NCBI RefSeq assembly: GCF_947495325.1
Contig: NZ_CANLYK010000001.1
Coordinates: 1,240,001-1,304,000 of the forward strand
Origin: an uncultured Allomuricauda sp.
GTDB lineage: Bacteria; Bacteroidota; Bacteroidia; Flavobacteriales; Flavobacteriaceae
Reading direction: 5' to 3'
Length of the DNA stretch: 64,000 nucleotides
The position numbers and the translations under genes were made by a program. This document shows, piece after piece, positions 53,416-62,748 of this stretch (the stretch's first letter is position 1; each line of letters begins with the position of its first letter). The notes under the pieces are model-generated. The model was not told the DNA's origin and ran no database searches. It worked only from the letters and a program-made list of their open reading frames with translations.

Positions 53416-54711
53416 ATGACAATGAAAAATATATATTTATCGCTGGTATTTGGATTGACAATTGTTTTTGGGCTTTCCGCACAACAAACCCCAGCTCCAG
53501 ACCAAACAGAAGCAATCACCATAACCGGAGCTACGGCACATATCGGCAATGGATCCGTAATTGAAAACTGTACTTTGGTTTTTGAAAATGGTAAAATATC
53601 TGCTATTGGTGGAACAGACACCCAAGCTAAAGGTCAAATCATTGATGCCGCTGGCAAACATGTATACCCAGGATTCATAGCACCTGGTAAATCACTTGGA
53701 TTAATTGAGGTAAATGCCGTAAGGGCCAGTAATGACCAAGATGAAATTGGGGATATGATACCGCATATACGAAGCCTTATCGCCTACAATGCAGAATCTA
53801 AAGTGGTAGAGAGCATGAGACCCAACGGAGTTTTATTAGGTCAGATTACGCCAAAGGGCGGAAGAATATCAGGCACCTCATCCATTGTTCAGTTTGATGC
53901 ATGGAACTGGGAAGATGCAGCCGTAAAAGTTGACGATGGCATACACCTTAATTGGCCAACTACATTTAGGAGAGGCAGATGGTGGATGGGAGAACCGAGA
54001 GGTTTTCAGCCCAACAAAGACTATCAAAAACAAGTCACTAAAGTAAAAAGCTTCTTAAAAAATTCGGCTGCATACGGAAAGGCAAACACCCCTGAAAGGA
54101 ATTTGGAGTTTGAAGCCATGCAAGGAATTTTTAGTGGTGAAAAAAGCTTATACATCTATGCCCAAGGAGAAAGGGAAATAATGGATGCCGTGAATACGGC
54201 AAAAGTATCGGGAGTTCAAAAAATTGTTATTGTTGGTGGGTATCACGCCCACAAGATTGTTGATTTTCTAAAGAAAAATGATATTCCAGTTCTGGTAAAT
54301 TTCACGCACTCACTTCCTTCCTATGATGATGATGACTATGATTTCACCTTTAAATTGCCAAAATTGTTAATGGATGCAGGTCTTTTAGTTGGATTGCAGA
54401 ATGCGTCCGCTTCCAATTTTCAAACCAGAAACCTTCCTTTTTATGCAGGTCAAGTTGTAGCACAAGGATTGGAAAAAGAAAAAGCACTGCAATTATTAAC
54501 CGGAAATGCGGCTAAAATTTTAGGTATTGAAGGGGGTTATGGAACACTTGAAGTTGGTAAAAGTGCGACACTTTTTATTTCAGATGGCGATGCATTGGAT
54601 ATGCGAACCAATAAACTTTCAAGAGCCTTCATCGATGGTAGGGATATTTCCTTGGAAACACATCAAACCAAACTTTGGAAACGTTACATGAATAAATATG
54701 AAGGGAAATAA
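53416..54711 (+). CDS. Secreted amidohydrolase-family protein lacking the HxH metal motif
   Basis: The 431-residue protein has a signal peptide ending near LSAQQ and the composite-domain start ITGATAHIGNGSVIENCTLVFENGKI typical of amidohydrolases. In place of the D-x-H-x-H segment it reads YPGFIAPGKSLGLIE, as in the degenerate N-terminal half of its upstream partner. A conserved GGYHAHKI and LPFYAGQVVAQGLEKEKAL remain. It starts six bases after the larger gene and is likely a non-catalytic or structurally paired subunit. A strong terminator follows. Confidence 0.82.
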   Translation: MTMKNIYLSLVFGLTIVFGLSAQQTPAPDQTEAITITGATAHIGNGSVIENCTLVFENGKISAIGGTDTQAKGQIIDAAGKHVYPGFIAPGKSLGLIEVNAVRASNDQDEIGDMIPHIRSLIAYNAESKVVESMRPNGVLLGQITPKGGRISGTSSIVQFDAWNWEDAAVKVDDGIHLNWPTTFRRGRWWMGEPRGFQPNKDYQKQVTKVKSFLKNSAAYGKANTPERNLEFEAMQGIFSGEKSLYIYAQGEREIMDAVNTAKVSGVQKIVIVGGYHAHKIVDFLKKNDIPVLVNFTHSLPSYDDDDYDFTFKLPKLLMDAGLLVGLQNASASNFQTRNLPFYAGQVVAQGLEKEKALQLLTGNAAKILGIEGGYGTLEVGKSATLFISDGDALDMRTNKLSRAFIDGRDISLETHQTKLWKRYMNKYEGK

Positions 54712-54716
54712 AAAAA

Positions 54717-54745
54717 GGGCGCTCCAAAAGGAGCGCCCTTTTTTT
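54717..54745. terminator. Bidirectional terminator between the amidohydrolase operon and the DUF6503 gene
   Basis: GGGCGCTCC (54717-54725) and GGAGCGCCC (54730-54738) pair perfectly around AAAA, flanked by six A before and seven T after. It serves both convergent transcripts. Confidence 0.92.
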
Positions 54746-54761
54746 ATTTAAAAGTTACTCT

Positions 54762-55571
54762 TTAGTTCTTTTTTACTGCAACAAAAATTCCATTTTCTGG
54801 TTTTGCATAAAAAGCATCAGGTTTAGGTGTTGTGCTTAGCATACTGTTTTCAAATTGAACCGTATTTCTGACATCCAAAATCTTGGCTCCTTGAAAATTA
54901 TGCCATGTAATCGATTTTGGAAGCACCAAGCCTTCAACAGTTTGCCAATCATTATATCGAATCCATTTAATAGTTTCTGATTTCTCACCTGTTCTATAAG
55001 TCACCGTATATCCCAACCATGCCATTTGATATGTTTTTGGGTCAAAATGAATAAAATATTCATCCTTGGAGGAAGTTCCCACACCAGATTCATATGAAAT
55101 TTGAACCCCTGGATAGTTTTTCCCGTCATAAACCACATCTTGCGTATGGGAATAAATTATACCTTCATCGGCCAAAACAAAAGGCATGGCATAAAAATAG
55201 AACATCAGGTTATGGTAAAAACCAGCATCCCCCTTATACTTTTTATCTTCATCCAATAGCCAAACTTCATTCCCATCAAAACCTAAGGAAAACCCTTTAA
55301 AATCTACCCTATCTCGTCTAGACCACAGATCTATTGTATGTGTTTCAGTGTTATCGCCCTTTGGCATTTCATAGCTCAAAGTTCTTTTTGTTTTCCATGC
55401 TTCCAATCCTCCATGAGCATCAAAAACTTTGTTTAAAGCTTTAGGGAATATCTCAACCGATTGAGTAATCCCATCATCAACACGTTCTTGAATTTCTTCT
55501 TTCTTCGTACCAGATTTACATGCGCCAATCACGAGCGCGAAAAATAGGATAGCCGTTTTCCTCATAATCAA
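54762..55571 (-). CDS. DUF6503 family lipoprotein
   Basis: The 269-residue protein has a lipobox (VIGAC, about 15-19) and a beta-rich body with VFDAHGGLEAWKTKRTLSYE, KGFSLGFDGNEVWLLDEDK and ESGVGTSSKDEYFIHFDP, resembling LolA/LolB-like folds that bind lipid. The exact role is unknown. It is a single gene with a bidirectional terminator at its end. Confidence 0.78.
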   Translation of the reverse strand: MIMRKTAILFFALVIGACKSGTKKEEIQERVDDGITQSVEIFPKALNKVFDAHGGLEAWKTKRTLSYEMPKGDNTETHTIDLWSRRDRVDFKGFSLGFDGNEVWLLDEDKKYKGDAGFYHNLMFYFYAMPFVLADEGIIYSHTQDVVYDGKNYPGVQISYESGVGTSSKDEYFIHFDPKTYQMAWLGYTVTYRTGEKSETIKWIRYNDWQTVEGLVLPKSITWHNFQGAKILDVRNTVQFENSMLSTTPKPDAFYAKPENGIFVAVKKN

Positions 55572-55620
55572 TTAGTTTGCGACTTTGTCGGAATTACATT
55601 TATAAGATTACAAGAATATG

Positions 55621-55628
55621 TATTTTTG
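55621..55628 (+). promoter_or_regulatory. -7 element of the SpoU methyltransferase, four bases from its GTG
   Basis: TATTTTTG matches TAnnTTTG; AATT and the GTG at 55633 follow. This predicts a leaderless transcript with a GTG start. Confidence 0.5.
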
Positions 55629-55632
55629 AATT

Positions 55633-56436
55633 GTGAAGGAAGCCAAACTCATTAGTAGTGTCCAAAATCCCTTGATAAAAAAGATACTGCTTTTAAAAGA
55701 AAAGTCCAGAGAGCGAAAGAAAACAGGGCTTTTTGTAGTGGAAGGAAGACGTGAAATTGAACTTGCACAAAAAGGGGGATATGAGATGGAAACTCTTATT
55801 TTCTGTCCGGAAATCTTGGTAGAACCCACGCACAAATCATTGTTACCTGATTTAAAGCATCAAGTAGTTCAAGCATCCAAGCAGGTATATGAAAAAATAG
55901 CATATAGGGAAACTACAGAGGGAGTTTTGGCCATTATGAAAAGTAAGGGGCATGCTATTGAAAAAATTCAATTTAAAAATCAATCTCCTCTAATTTTGGT
56001 TGCAGAAGCACCAGAAAAGCCAGGTAATGTTGGGGCTCTTCTGCGTACAGCAGATGCTGCGGCAGTAGATGCGGTTTTAATAGCCAATCCTAAATCTGAC
56101 CTATATAACCCAAATATTATCCGCTCCAGTATCGGATGCGTTTTCACAACACAGATTGGACTGGGAACTTCAGAAGAGATTATAGCTTTTCTAAAAGAAA
56201 AGAAGGTGAATATTTTTTGTGCAGCGCTTACTGCCTCCAAAAACTATACGTATAGCGATTTTACAGGTTCTACCGCCATTGTTGTGGGAACAGAGTCCAC
56301 AGGATTATCCCCTGATTGGCTTAAAAACTCCGAACAAAACATAATTATTCCCATGCAGGGTGAAATAGATTCAATGAATGTTTCGGTATCAGCTGCAATA
56401 CTTATATTTGAAGCGAAGCGGCAACGCGGATTATAG
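55633..56436 (+). CDS. TrmH/SpoU-family RNA 2'-O-methyltransferase
   Basis: The 267-residue protein must use a GTG start, because a stop lies two codons upstream and no ATG occurs nearby. Residues about 5-90 are the substrate-binding SpoU_sub-like part (LFVVEGRREIELA). The SPOUT knot domain has LVAEAPEKPGNVGALLRTADA, VVGTESTGLS and IPMQGEIDSMNVSVSAAILIFEA, the three SpoU motifs that bind SAM. Target is rRNA or tRNA; the site cannot be told from sequence. It is followed after three bases by an M48 protease. Confidence 0.9.
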   Translation: MKEAKLISSVQNPLIKKILLLKEKSRERKKTGLFVVEGRREIELAQKGGYEMETLIFCPEILVEPTHKSLLPDLKHQVVQASKQVYEKIAYRETTEGVLAIMKSKGHAIEKIQFKNQSPLILVAEAPEKPGNVGALLRTADAAAVDAVLIANPKSDLYNPNIIRSSIGCVFTTQIGLGTSEEIIAFLKEKKVNIFCAALTASKNYTYSDFTGSTAIVVGTESTGLSPDWLKNSEQNIIIPMQGEIDSMNVSVSAAILIFEAKRQRGL

Positions 56437-56439
56437 CCT

Positions 56440-57672
56440 ATGGAAAAAACTACTCTCTTCTACATTATTATAATCATCTTAATAGTCCAGTATTTGGTAC
56501 ATCAATTATTGGAATATTTAAATGCCAAGCGATTTAAATCTACTGTCCCCACTGAATTGAGCGATGTCTTTGATGAGGAAGAGTATCATAAATCCCAGGA
56601 GTACAAAAAAGCCAACTATCAATTTGGTTTATTTTCGGATGGTTTTTCACTGGTATTGACACTTTTTTTTCTGTTTTTAGGTGGATTTGAATGGGTGGAC
56701 ACCATAACCCGTTCAATTACGGAGGATACAATTCCTATGGCCTTGGTATTCTTTGGTATTATTTTATTTGGAAGTAATGTTTTGGGAACTCCATTTGCCT
56801 ATTATCAAACTTTTATAATTGAAGAAAAATATGGGTTTAACAAAACAACCAAAAAGTTGTTTTTTGTGGATAAAATAAAAGGAGGATTGCTTGCAGCTGT
56901 TTTAGGTGGAGGTATATTGGCACTCTTCATTTTGTTTTACGAGTGGACAGGACCAAATTTTTGGATTTATGCGTGGATTTTGATTGGAGTTGTGATCTTA
57001 TTCATGAATTTGTTCTATAGCAGATTGATTGTGCCGTTATTCAACAAACAAACGCCATTGGATGATGGAAGTTTAAAAAACGCGATTGAAAACTATGCAA
57101 AGAAAGTAGGTTTTGAACTGAACAACATTTTTGTGATTGATGGTTCTAAAAGATCCACAAAAGCAAATGCATATTTCTCAGGCTTTGGAAAAGAAAAACG
57201 GATTACTTTATTCGATACCCTTGTCAACGACCTTGACGAAGATGAAATCGTTGCGGTTTTAGCACACGAGGTTGGTCATTATAAAAGAAAGCATATCATA
57301 GTTAATCTTCTAGTGTCCCTTGGGTTGACTGGATTTACGCTGTTTATTCTTTCGATTTTTATCAATAATCCAGAAATTTCTTTGGCCATTGGAGTAACCA
57401 CGCCAAGCTTTCATGCAGGGCTTATTGGTTTTGTTCTTTTGTATAGTCCCATATCTGAAATAACCGGACTTGCAATGAATTACCTATCCAGAAAATTTGA
57501 GTTTCAGGCGGATAATTATGCCAAAAATACATTTGCGGCCACGCCTTTGGTAACCTCACTAAAAAAATTATCCAAGAATAATTTAAGTAATTTAACTCCG
57601 CATCCCGCATACGTTTTTGTGCATTATTCCCATCCACCTCTTGTTGAGCGCATTAGAAACTTAAAGGCATAA
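56440..57672 (+). CDS. M48 family CAAX-type membrane metalloprotease
   Basis: The 410-residue protein has several membrane helices and the zinc motif HEVGHYKRKH (H276, H280) in helix context, with the later Glu ligand in the YLSRKFEFQADNYAKN block. The arrangement is that of Ste24/HtpX-like CAAX protease 1. In bacteria such enzymes take part in membrane-protein quality control. It shares a transcript with the SpoU gene. Confidence 0.9.
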   Translation: MEKTTLFYIIIIILIVQYLVHQLLEYLNAKRFKSTVPTELSDVFDEEEYHKSQEYKKANYQFGLFSDGFSLVLTLFFLFLGGFEWVDTITRSITEDTIPMALVFFGIILFGSNVLGTPFAYYQTFIIEEKYGFNKTTKKLFFVDKIKGGLLAAVLGGGILALFILFYEWTGPNFWIYAWILIGVVILFMNLFYSRLIVPLFNKQTPLDDGSLKNAIENYAKKVGFELNNIFVIDGSKRSTKANAYFSGFGKEKRITLFDTLVNDLDEDEIVAVLAHEVGHYKRKHIIVNLLVSLGLTGFTLFILSIFINNPEISLAIGVTTPSFHAGLIGFVLLYSPISEITGLAMNYLSRKFEFQADNYAKNTFAATPLVTSLKKLSKNNLSNLTPHPAYVFVHYSHPPLVERIRNLKA

Positions 57673-57716
57673 TTTTTGTTGGTTACCATTAAAGATTGTG
57701 GTAATTTTAATATAGT

Positions 57717-59921
57717 ATGACGGAGGCTGCCATTGAAAAAGAGAATAAAGAGATAGCCAAGCAGTATAAAGAATTGCTTCGCATTAGCTATCAAAGCTTG
57801 ACGAAAGAGGACAAGAAATTGATTCGCTCCGCTTTTGATGTGGCCGTAGACGCCCATAAAGATCAACGGCGAAAATCTGGCGAAGCCTATATCTTTCACC
57901 CCATAGCAGTAGCAAAAATTGTTGCTTCAAAAATTGGGTTGGATGCTGTTTCCATAGCCTCTGCCCTCCTCCACGATGTTGTTGAAGATACTCCCTATAC
58001 CCTTGGGGACATTGAGCGTTTGTTTGGCGAAAGTGTTGCGCGTATTGTTGATGGTCTCACCAAAATATCACACCTTAAAAAAGATAAGGACATAAGCCAG
58101 CAAGCTGAGAATTTCAGAAAAATGCTGTTGACACTGCATGATGATGTGAGAGTCATCATTATCAAAATTGCAGATCGTTACCACAATATGCTCACCATGG
58201 ATTCAATGCCAGAGCATAAACAGGTGAAAATAGCCTCTGAGACCCTTTACATTTATGCCCCTTTAGCGCATAGAATTGGACTGTACAACATTAAAACCCA
58301 CTTAGAGGACCTCAGTTTAAAATACACCGAACCCGAGGTCTATCAAGATATTAGGGCCAAAATTGAAGATACTGAGGAAGAACAACTGGCTTACATAGAG
58401 GATTTTTCTAATGTTATACGAAATTCGTTGGACAAAGAAGGTCTTAATTATACTGTTAGAGGAAGGATGAAATCCATTTTTTCCATCCGAAGGAAAATGA
58501 AGGCCCAAAATGTTGCTTTTGATGAAGTTTATGACAAGTTCGCGATCCGAATCATTTACAAATCAGATAAAAAGAACGAGAAATTTTTGGCATGGAAAAT
58601 CTACTCCATTGTAACCGATCATTTTACTCCAAACCCTATACGTTTACGCGATTGGATTACCTCTCCAAAATCTACGGGCTACGAAGCGCTTCATATCACC
58701 GTAATGGGTCCAAAAGGGAAATGGGTAGAAGTGCAGATACGAAGCGAACGTATGCATGAGATTGCAGAAAAAGGCTATGCGGCCCATTTTAAATATAAAC
58801 ACGGAGAGCAAAAAGAGCAAGGTATTGAAGAATGGCTAAACCGATTGCAGGAAGCACTTGAAACCTCCAATAGCAGTGCAGTTGATTTTGTTGAGGAATT
58901 TAAACTTAACCTGTATTCAAAGGAAATTTTTGTTTTTACTCCAAAAGGAGATTTAAAATCTTTGCCCAAGGGAGCTACTCCGTTGGATTTTGCGTTTCAC
59001 ATCCACACAGAAATAGGTATGAAGACCAGGGGAGCGAGAGTAAACGGAAAATTGGTTCCATTAGGATCCGAGCTACACAGTGGTGATCAAGTAGAGATTA
59101 TTACCTCTGAAACTGCCAAACCAAACCAAAGTTGGCTGGATTATGCCCAGACAGCAAGAGCACGGTCAAAAATTAAATCTTCCCTTGGTGAAGAGAAAAA
59201 AAGCATTGCTGCAGATGGAAAAGAAATTCTCCGGAGAAAGTTAAAATCACAAAAAATAACCCTTAATGAGGATACCGTTAACAAGTTGGTGCTGTTCTTT
59301 AAGCTAAAAACAAGTCTCGATTTATTTTACCGGGTTGGAGTTGGTATTATAGATAATGAACGCATAAAGGATTTTGCTTCATCATACCATAATGCCTTTC
59401 TTAATTTCTTTAAAAATCGTATTCGAAGAAACCCCGCCCCAAAAGATGTAGACAAGGAAGAAATTACCACCAAATATGATATGCTTGTGTTTGGCAGGGA
59501 AGAAGAAAAGCTGGTATACAAACTTTCTCAATGCTGTAATCCCATTCCGGGAGATGATGTTTTTGGCTTTTTAAGTGTGAATGATGGTATTAAGGTGCAC
59601 AAAAAAAATTGCCCAAATGCCATTTCCTTACAATCAAATTATGCCTATAGAATTATGTCTGCCAAGTGGATAGATTCTACCCAAGAGGAGTTTACGGTGG
59701 AAATTCTTATCACTGGCATTGATAATTTGGGGCTTGTGAATGATATCACCAATATTATCTCGGATAATATGCATGTTAACATGCGTAACCTTAATTTTAG
59801 TGCCGATGGAGGTACTTTTACAGGCAAAATATCCCTAGTTGTCAAAAATAATACTATCCTAAAAAAATTAATGAATAACTTGAAGCAGGTAGAGGGTATA
59901 GACAAAGTGACCAGAATTTAA
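57717..59921 (+). CDS. RelA/SpoT bifunctional (p)ppGpp synthetase/hydrolase
   Basis: The 734-residue protein has the HD hydrolase domain (ALLHDVVEDTPY, H86-D87, E90-D91), the synthetase domain (RIRLRD-WITSPKSTGYEALHITV region), TGS (about 400-460, IFVFTPKGDLKSLPKGATPLDFAFHIHTEIG), a helical/zinc-finger-like region (CCNPIPGDDVFGF) and a C-terminal ACT domain. Both catalytic halves look intact, so it can make and destroy the alarmone. Start ATG at 57717. Single gene. A TTACCA/TGGTAA inverted repeat lies in its 44-base leader region. Confidence 0.95.
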   Translation: MTEAAIEKENKEIAKQYKELLRISYQSLTKEDKKLIRSAFDVAVDAHKDQRRKSGEAYIFHPIAVAKIVASKIGLDAVSIASALLHDVVEDTPYTLGDIERLFGESVARIVDGLTKISHLKKDKDISQQAENFRKMLLTLHDDVRVIIIKIADRYHNMLTMDSMPEHKQVKIASETLYIYAPLAHRIGLYNIKTHLEDLSLKYTEPEVYQDIRAKIEDTEEEQLAYIEDFSNVIRNSLDKEGLNYTVRGRMKSIFSIRRKMKAQNVAFDEVYDKFAIRIIYKSDKKNEKFLAWKIYSIVTDHFTPNPIRLRDWITSPKSTGYEALHITVMGPKGKWVEVQIRSERMHEIAEKGYAAHFKYKHGEQKEQGIEEWLNRLQEALETSNSSAVDFVEEFKLNLYSKEIFVFTPKGDLKSLPKGATPLDFAFHIHTEIGMKTRGARVNGKLVPLGSELHSGDQVEIITSETAKPNQSWLDYAQTARARSKIKSSLGEEKKSIAADGKEILRRKLKSQKITLNEDTVNKLVLFFKLKTSLDLFYRVGVGIIDNERIKDFASSYHNAFLNFFKNRIRRNPAPKDVDKEEITTKYDMLVFGREEEKLVYKLSQCCNPIPGDDVFGFLSVNDGIKVHKKNCPNAISLQSNYAYRIMSAKWIDSTQEEFTVEILITGIDNLGLVNDITNIISDNMHVNMRNLNFSADGGTFTGKISLVVKNNTILKKLMNNLKQVEGIDKVTRI

Positions 59922-59931
59922 TTTTTAGCTG

Positions 59932-59939
59932 TACCTTTG
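59932..59939 (+). promoter_or_regulatory. -7 element of the fur-purA transcript
   Basis: TACCTTTG matches TAnnTTTG, 24 bases before the fur start codon and just past the relA stop. Confidence 0.52.
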
Positions 59940-59963
59940 TCGTTTAGCATAGGTTAGAAAGCT

Positions 59964-60419
59964 ATGGGGAACAATAAAAATCAGGAAATTGTAAAAAATG
60001 TCTTTACAACCTTTTTAGAGGAAAAAGGGCATCGAAAAACGCCTGAACGTTACGCCATTTTACAGGAAATTTATGAAAGTGATGACCATTTTGATGTAGA
60101 ATCTCTCTACATTAAAATGAAGACCAAAAATTACAGGGTTAGTCGCGCAACCTTGTACAATACCATCGAGCTTTTATTGGACTGCAAACTGGTGCGGAAG
60201 CATCAATTTGGCAAAAATCAGGCGCAATACGAAAAATCTTATTTTGACCGCCAGCACGATCATGTTATTCTAACGGATACAGGAGAAGTGGTTGAGTTCT
60301 GCGATCCCCGTATTCAATCCATAAAAAAAACCATAGAGGAGGTTTTTGACATCAAAATCAGCAACCACTCACTTTATTTCTACGGAACCCGAAACAAAGA
60401 AGAAAACGTAACCGAATAA
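59964..60419 (+). CDS. Fur-family transcriptional regulator
   Basis: The 151-residue protein has the Fur winged helix ([37 protein letters not shown]) over residues 20-85 and a dimer domain with [19 protein letters not shown]. The Cys-x-x-Cys that normally follows this His block is replaced (TDTG), and no second CxxC occurs at the C terminus, so the structural Cys4 zinc site is absent. Iron, zinc or peroxide sensing cannot be told apart. It precedes purA by 12 bases. Confidence 0.88.
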   Translation: MGNNKNQEIVKNVFTTFLEEKGHRKTPERYAILQEIYESDDHFDVESLYIKMKTKNYRVSRATLYNTIELLLDCKLVRKHQFGKNQAQYEKSYFDRQHDHVILTDTGEVVEFCDPRIQSIKKTIEEVFDIKISNHSLYFYGTRNKEENVTE

Positions 60420-60431
60420 CCAAAACATTTC

Positions 60432-61700
60432 ATGGTAGATTTATTGCTTGGACTCCAATGGGGAGACGAAGGAAAGGGAAAAATTGTTGATGTACTTACA
60501 AAAGATTATGATATTATAGCTCGATTTCAAGGTGGTCCCAACGCAGGGCATACTTTGGAATTTGATGGTATAAAACATGTCTTACATACCATTCCATCGG
60601 GAATTTTTCATGAAAATGCCGTGAATATCGTAGGTAATGGTGTAGTAATAGACCCGGTTATCTTCAAAAAAGAATTAGACAATCTTGAAAAGTTCAATAT
60701 TGATATCATCTCTAAACTTTTTATTTCAAGAAAAGCTCATCTCATTCTACCCACACATCGTTTGTTGGATGCCGCATCTGAAGCTGCAAAGGGAAAAGCC
60801 AAAATTGGTTCAACCTTAAAAGGGATTGGTCCAACTTATATGGACAAGACCGGTAGAAATGGTATGCGTGTAGGTGATTTGGAATTTAAGGACTGGAAGA
60901 AAAAATATAGAGCCCTTGCGGACAAGCATGAGGCTATGATCGGGTTTTATAATGTAGATATTCAATACAACTTGGCGGAACTTGAAATAGAGTTTTTTGA
61001 AGCGGTTTCAACTTTGAAACAATTAAAGTTTATTGATAGCGAAGAGTATATTTTTAAAGCGCAAGATCAGGGCAAAAAAATATTGGCGGAAGGAGCCCAA
61101 GGCTCATTATTGGATATTGACTTTGGCACCTACCCTTATGTAACTTCATCCAATACCACCGCGGCAGGTGCTTGTACAGGTCTCGGTGTGGCTCCCAACA
61201 AAATTGGTCGGGTATTAGGGATTTTTAAAGCTTACACTACTAGAGTTGGGAGTGGACCTTTCCCCACAGAGCTTTTTGACAATGATGGTGAAACCATGGG
61301 TCGCGTAGGAAATGAATTTGGTGCCACTACAGGAAGACCAAGACGTTGTGGTTGGTTAGACTTGGTTGCACTAAAATATGCCGTTCAAATAAATGGTGTA
61401 ACAGAGTTAATGATGATGAAGGGAGACGTTTTAAGTGGTTTTAAATATTTAAAAGTCTGTACCGCATATAATTATAATGGTGAAGAAATAAGTCATCTAC
61501 CCTATAATATTGAAGCCAAAAATGTAACTCCAATCTATAAGGAAATGAAAGGGTGGGACAAAGACTTGACCAAATTGACCTCGGAGTCTGAATTCCCGGA
61601 GGAACTCAATGAATATATCGCATTTTTGGAAAAGGAATTAAACGTTCCCATAAAAATAGTCTCCGTAGGGCCAGATAGAACGCAAACCATACACCGCTAA
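60432..61700 (+). CDS. purA: Adenylosuccinate synthetase
   Basis: PurA makes adenylosuccinate from IMP, aspartate and GTP in AMP synthesis. The 422-residue protein shows VDLLLGLQWGDEGKGKIVD, FQGGPNAGHTL, the GSTLKGIGPTYMDKTGRNG block, and VGSGPFPTELFD, all typical. It shares a transcript with fur; pairing with a metal regulator is common in Flavobacteriia and may be only positional. Confidence 0.97.
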   Translation: MVDLLLGLQWGDEGKGKIVDVLTKDYDIIARFQGGPNAGHTLEFDGIKHVLHTIPSGIFHENAVNIVGNGVVIDPVIFKKELDNLEKFNIDIISKLFISRKAHLILPTHRLLDAASEAAKGKAKIGSTLKGIGPTYMDKTGRNGMRVGDLEFKDWKKKYRALADKHEAMIGFYNVDIQYNLAELEIEFFEAVSTLKQLKFIDSEEYIFKAQDQGKKILAEGAQGSLLDIDFGTYPYVTSSNTTAAGACTGLGVAPNKIGRVLGIFKAYTTRVGSGPFPTELFDNDGETMGRVGNEFGATTGRPRRCGWLDLVALKYAVQINGVTELMMMKGDVLSGFKYLKVCTAYNYNGEEISHLPYNIEAKNVTPIYKEMKGWDKDLTKLTSESEFPEELNEYIAFLEKELNVPIKIVSVGPDRTQTIHR

Positions 61701-61800
61701 GGCTTTCCATTTACTTTTACGAATTGTATATTTAAGGATACTATTCTTAAATCACTTTTTAAATATCAAGTGACAGATTAGTTATTTTAGTACTCCAAAT

Positions 61801-62664
61801 ATGAAGACTAAAAACCTAAATAAATTAAACTTGTTCCTTTTATGTATGATTCCATTTATCAATGGAATTGCACAAATTAAAGATGGGGAGGGCAAAAAAA
61901 AACAGTCTCAATATATTTTTGATTCCGATAACCTGAAGCAAAATATAAATGATATTTCTTCCATTTACGGTATCATGGGAATGTACTATGAAGGAGTGGA
62001 AAAAGCAAAAACCTCTTTACTGGACAAGGTCTTTCACACCGAATGGTTTATGAGGGATACCGATACTCCCAATGAAACTACCTTAAATGTTGAAAACAAG
62101 CAGGAATTTATGCTCAGGGTCGATACTCATGGTCTATACCCAGGATATGCCAGCGATAGGACCTTCTCCAAGATTGAAATGGCAAATAACAATTTAGCAT
62201 ATGTTAAAATCAATAAAATGCCAAACAAGAATTCAACAGGTTTTTTTCTGTTCAAGGAAGAAAATGAGTGGGTTATAATGGACAAATTATGGGTAAACCC
62301 CCAGAAACCCATCACAACCATAAACCATTCTAAAATAAACTCTACTATCGAAGGAGTTCTAGGTGATTATTACACCGCTCTTAGTAATGTTGATAAGGAA
62401 AAGCTTGATGGTTTACTACATGAAAATTGGAATATAAAACAGACCGATTCCCAACAAAATATCAAAACAATATCAAAGCAGAAATTTATTAATCAACTTG
62501 GGGCTAATACATACCACAGTCCACTGTTCTCCATTGATTTTTATCATGAAAAACTTGTAGTTGCAAGGGCCGATTTCCAAAACGAATCAATCACCACCTT
62601 TATTACGCTCTTTAAAATTGATGGGAAGTGGAAGATTACAAGTGAGCGAAAATCCATCAAATAG
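61801..62664 (+). CDS. Secreted protein with two tandem NTF2-like domains
   Basis: The 287-residue protein has a signal peptide ending near NGIAQ (residue 25). Residues about 45-165 and 180-287 each show the NTF2/SnoaL (DUF4440-like) pattern of an opening helix, a L-L-H-x-x-W segment (LDKVFHTEWFMRD and LDGLLHENWNIKQ), and a closing strand with a conserved W (NEWVIMDKLWV, GKWKITSERKS). The domains are therefore an internal duplication. Activity unknown; some related proteins bind small molecules. The 100 bases upstream hold no clear promoter. Confidence 0.75.
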   Translation: MKTKNLNKLNLFLLCMIPFINGIAQIKDGEGKKKQSQYIFDSDNLKQNINDISSIYGIMGMYYEGVEKAKTSLLDKVFHTEWFMRDTDTPNETTLNVENKQEFMLRVDTHGLYPGYASDRTFSKIEMANNNLAYVKINKMPNKNSTGFFLFKEENEWVIMDKLWVNPQKPITTINHSKINSTIEGVLGDYYTALSNVDKEKLDGLLHENWNIKQTDSQQNIKTISKQKFINQLGANTYHSPLFSIDFYHEKLVVARADFQNESITTFITLFKIDGKWKITSERKSIK

Positions 62665-62724
62665 TGGAACCTTTACAATTCCCAAACCTTTCTAAATGTA
62701 CAAGCATACTTTAGTTAAATATCC

Positions 62725-62732
62725 TACTTTTG
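62725..62732 (+). promoter_or_regulatory. -7 element upstream of the OstA-like gene
   Basis: TACTTTTG matches TAnnTTTG, 16 bases before the TTG start of the next gene. No proper -33 TTG. Confidence 0.48.
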
Positions 62733-62748
62733 AACAAAATTCTAGAGA

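Noticed and set aside
57682..57703. TTACCA/TGGTAA inverted repeat before relA as a terminator or riboswitch
   Set aside because: The stem is six bases, AT-rich and lacks a T tract; no support for a defined element.
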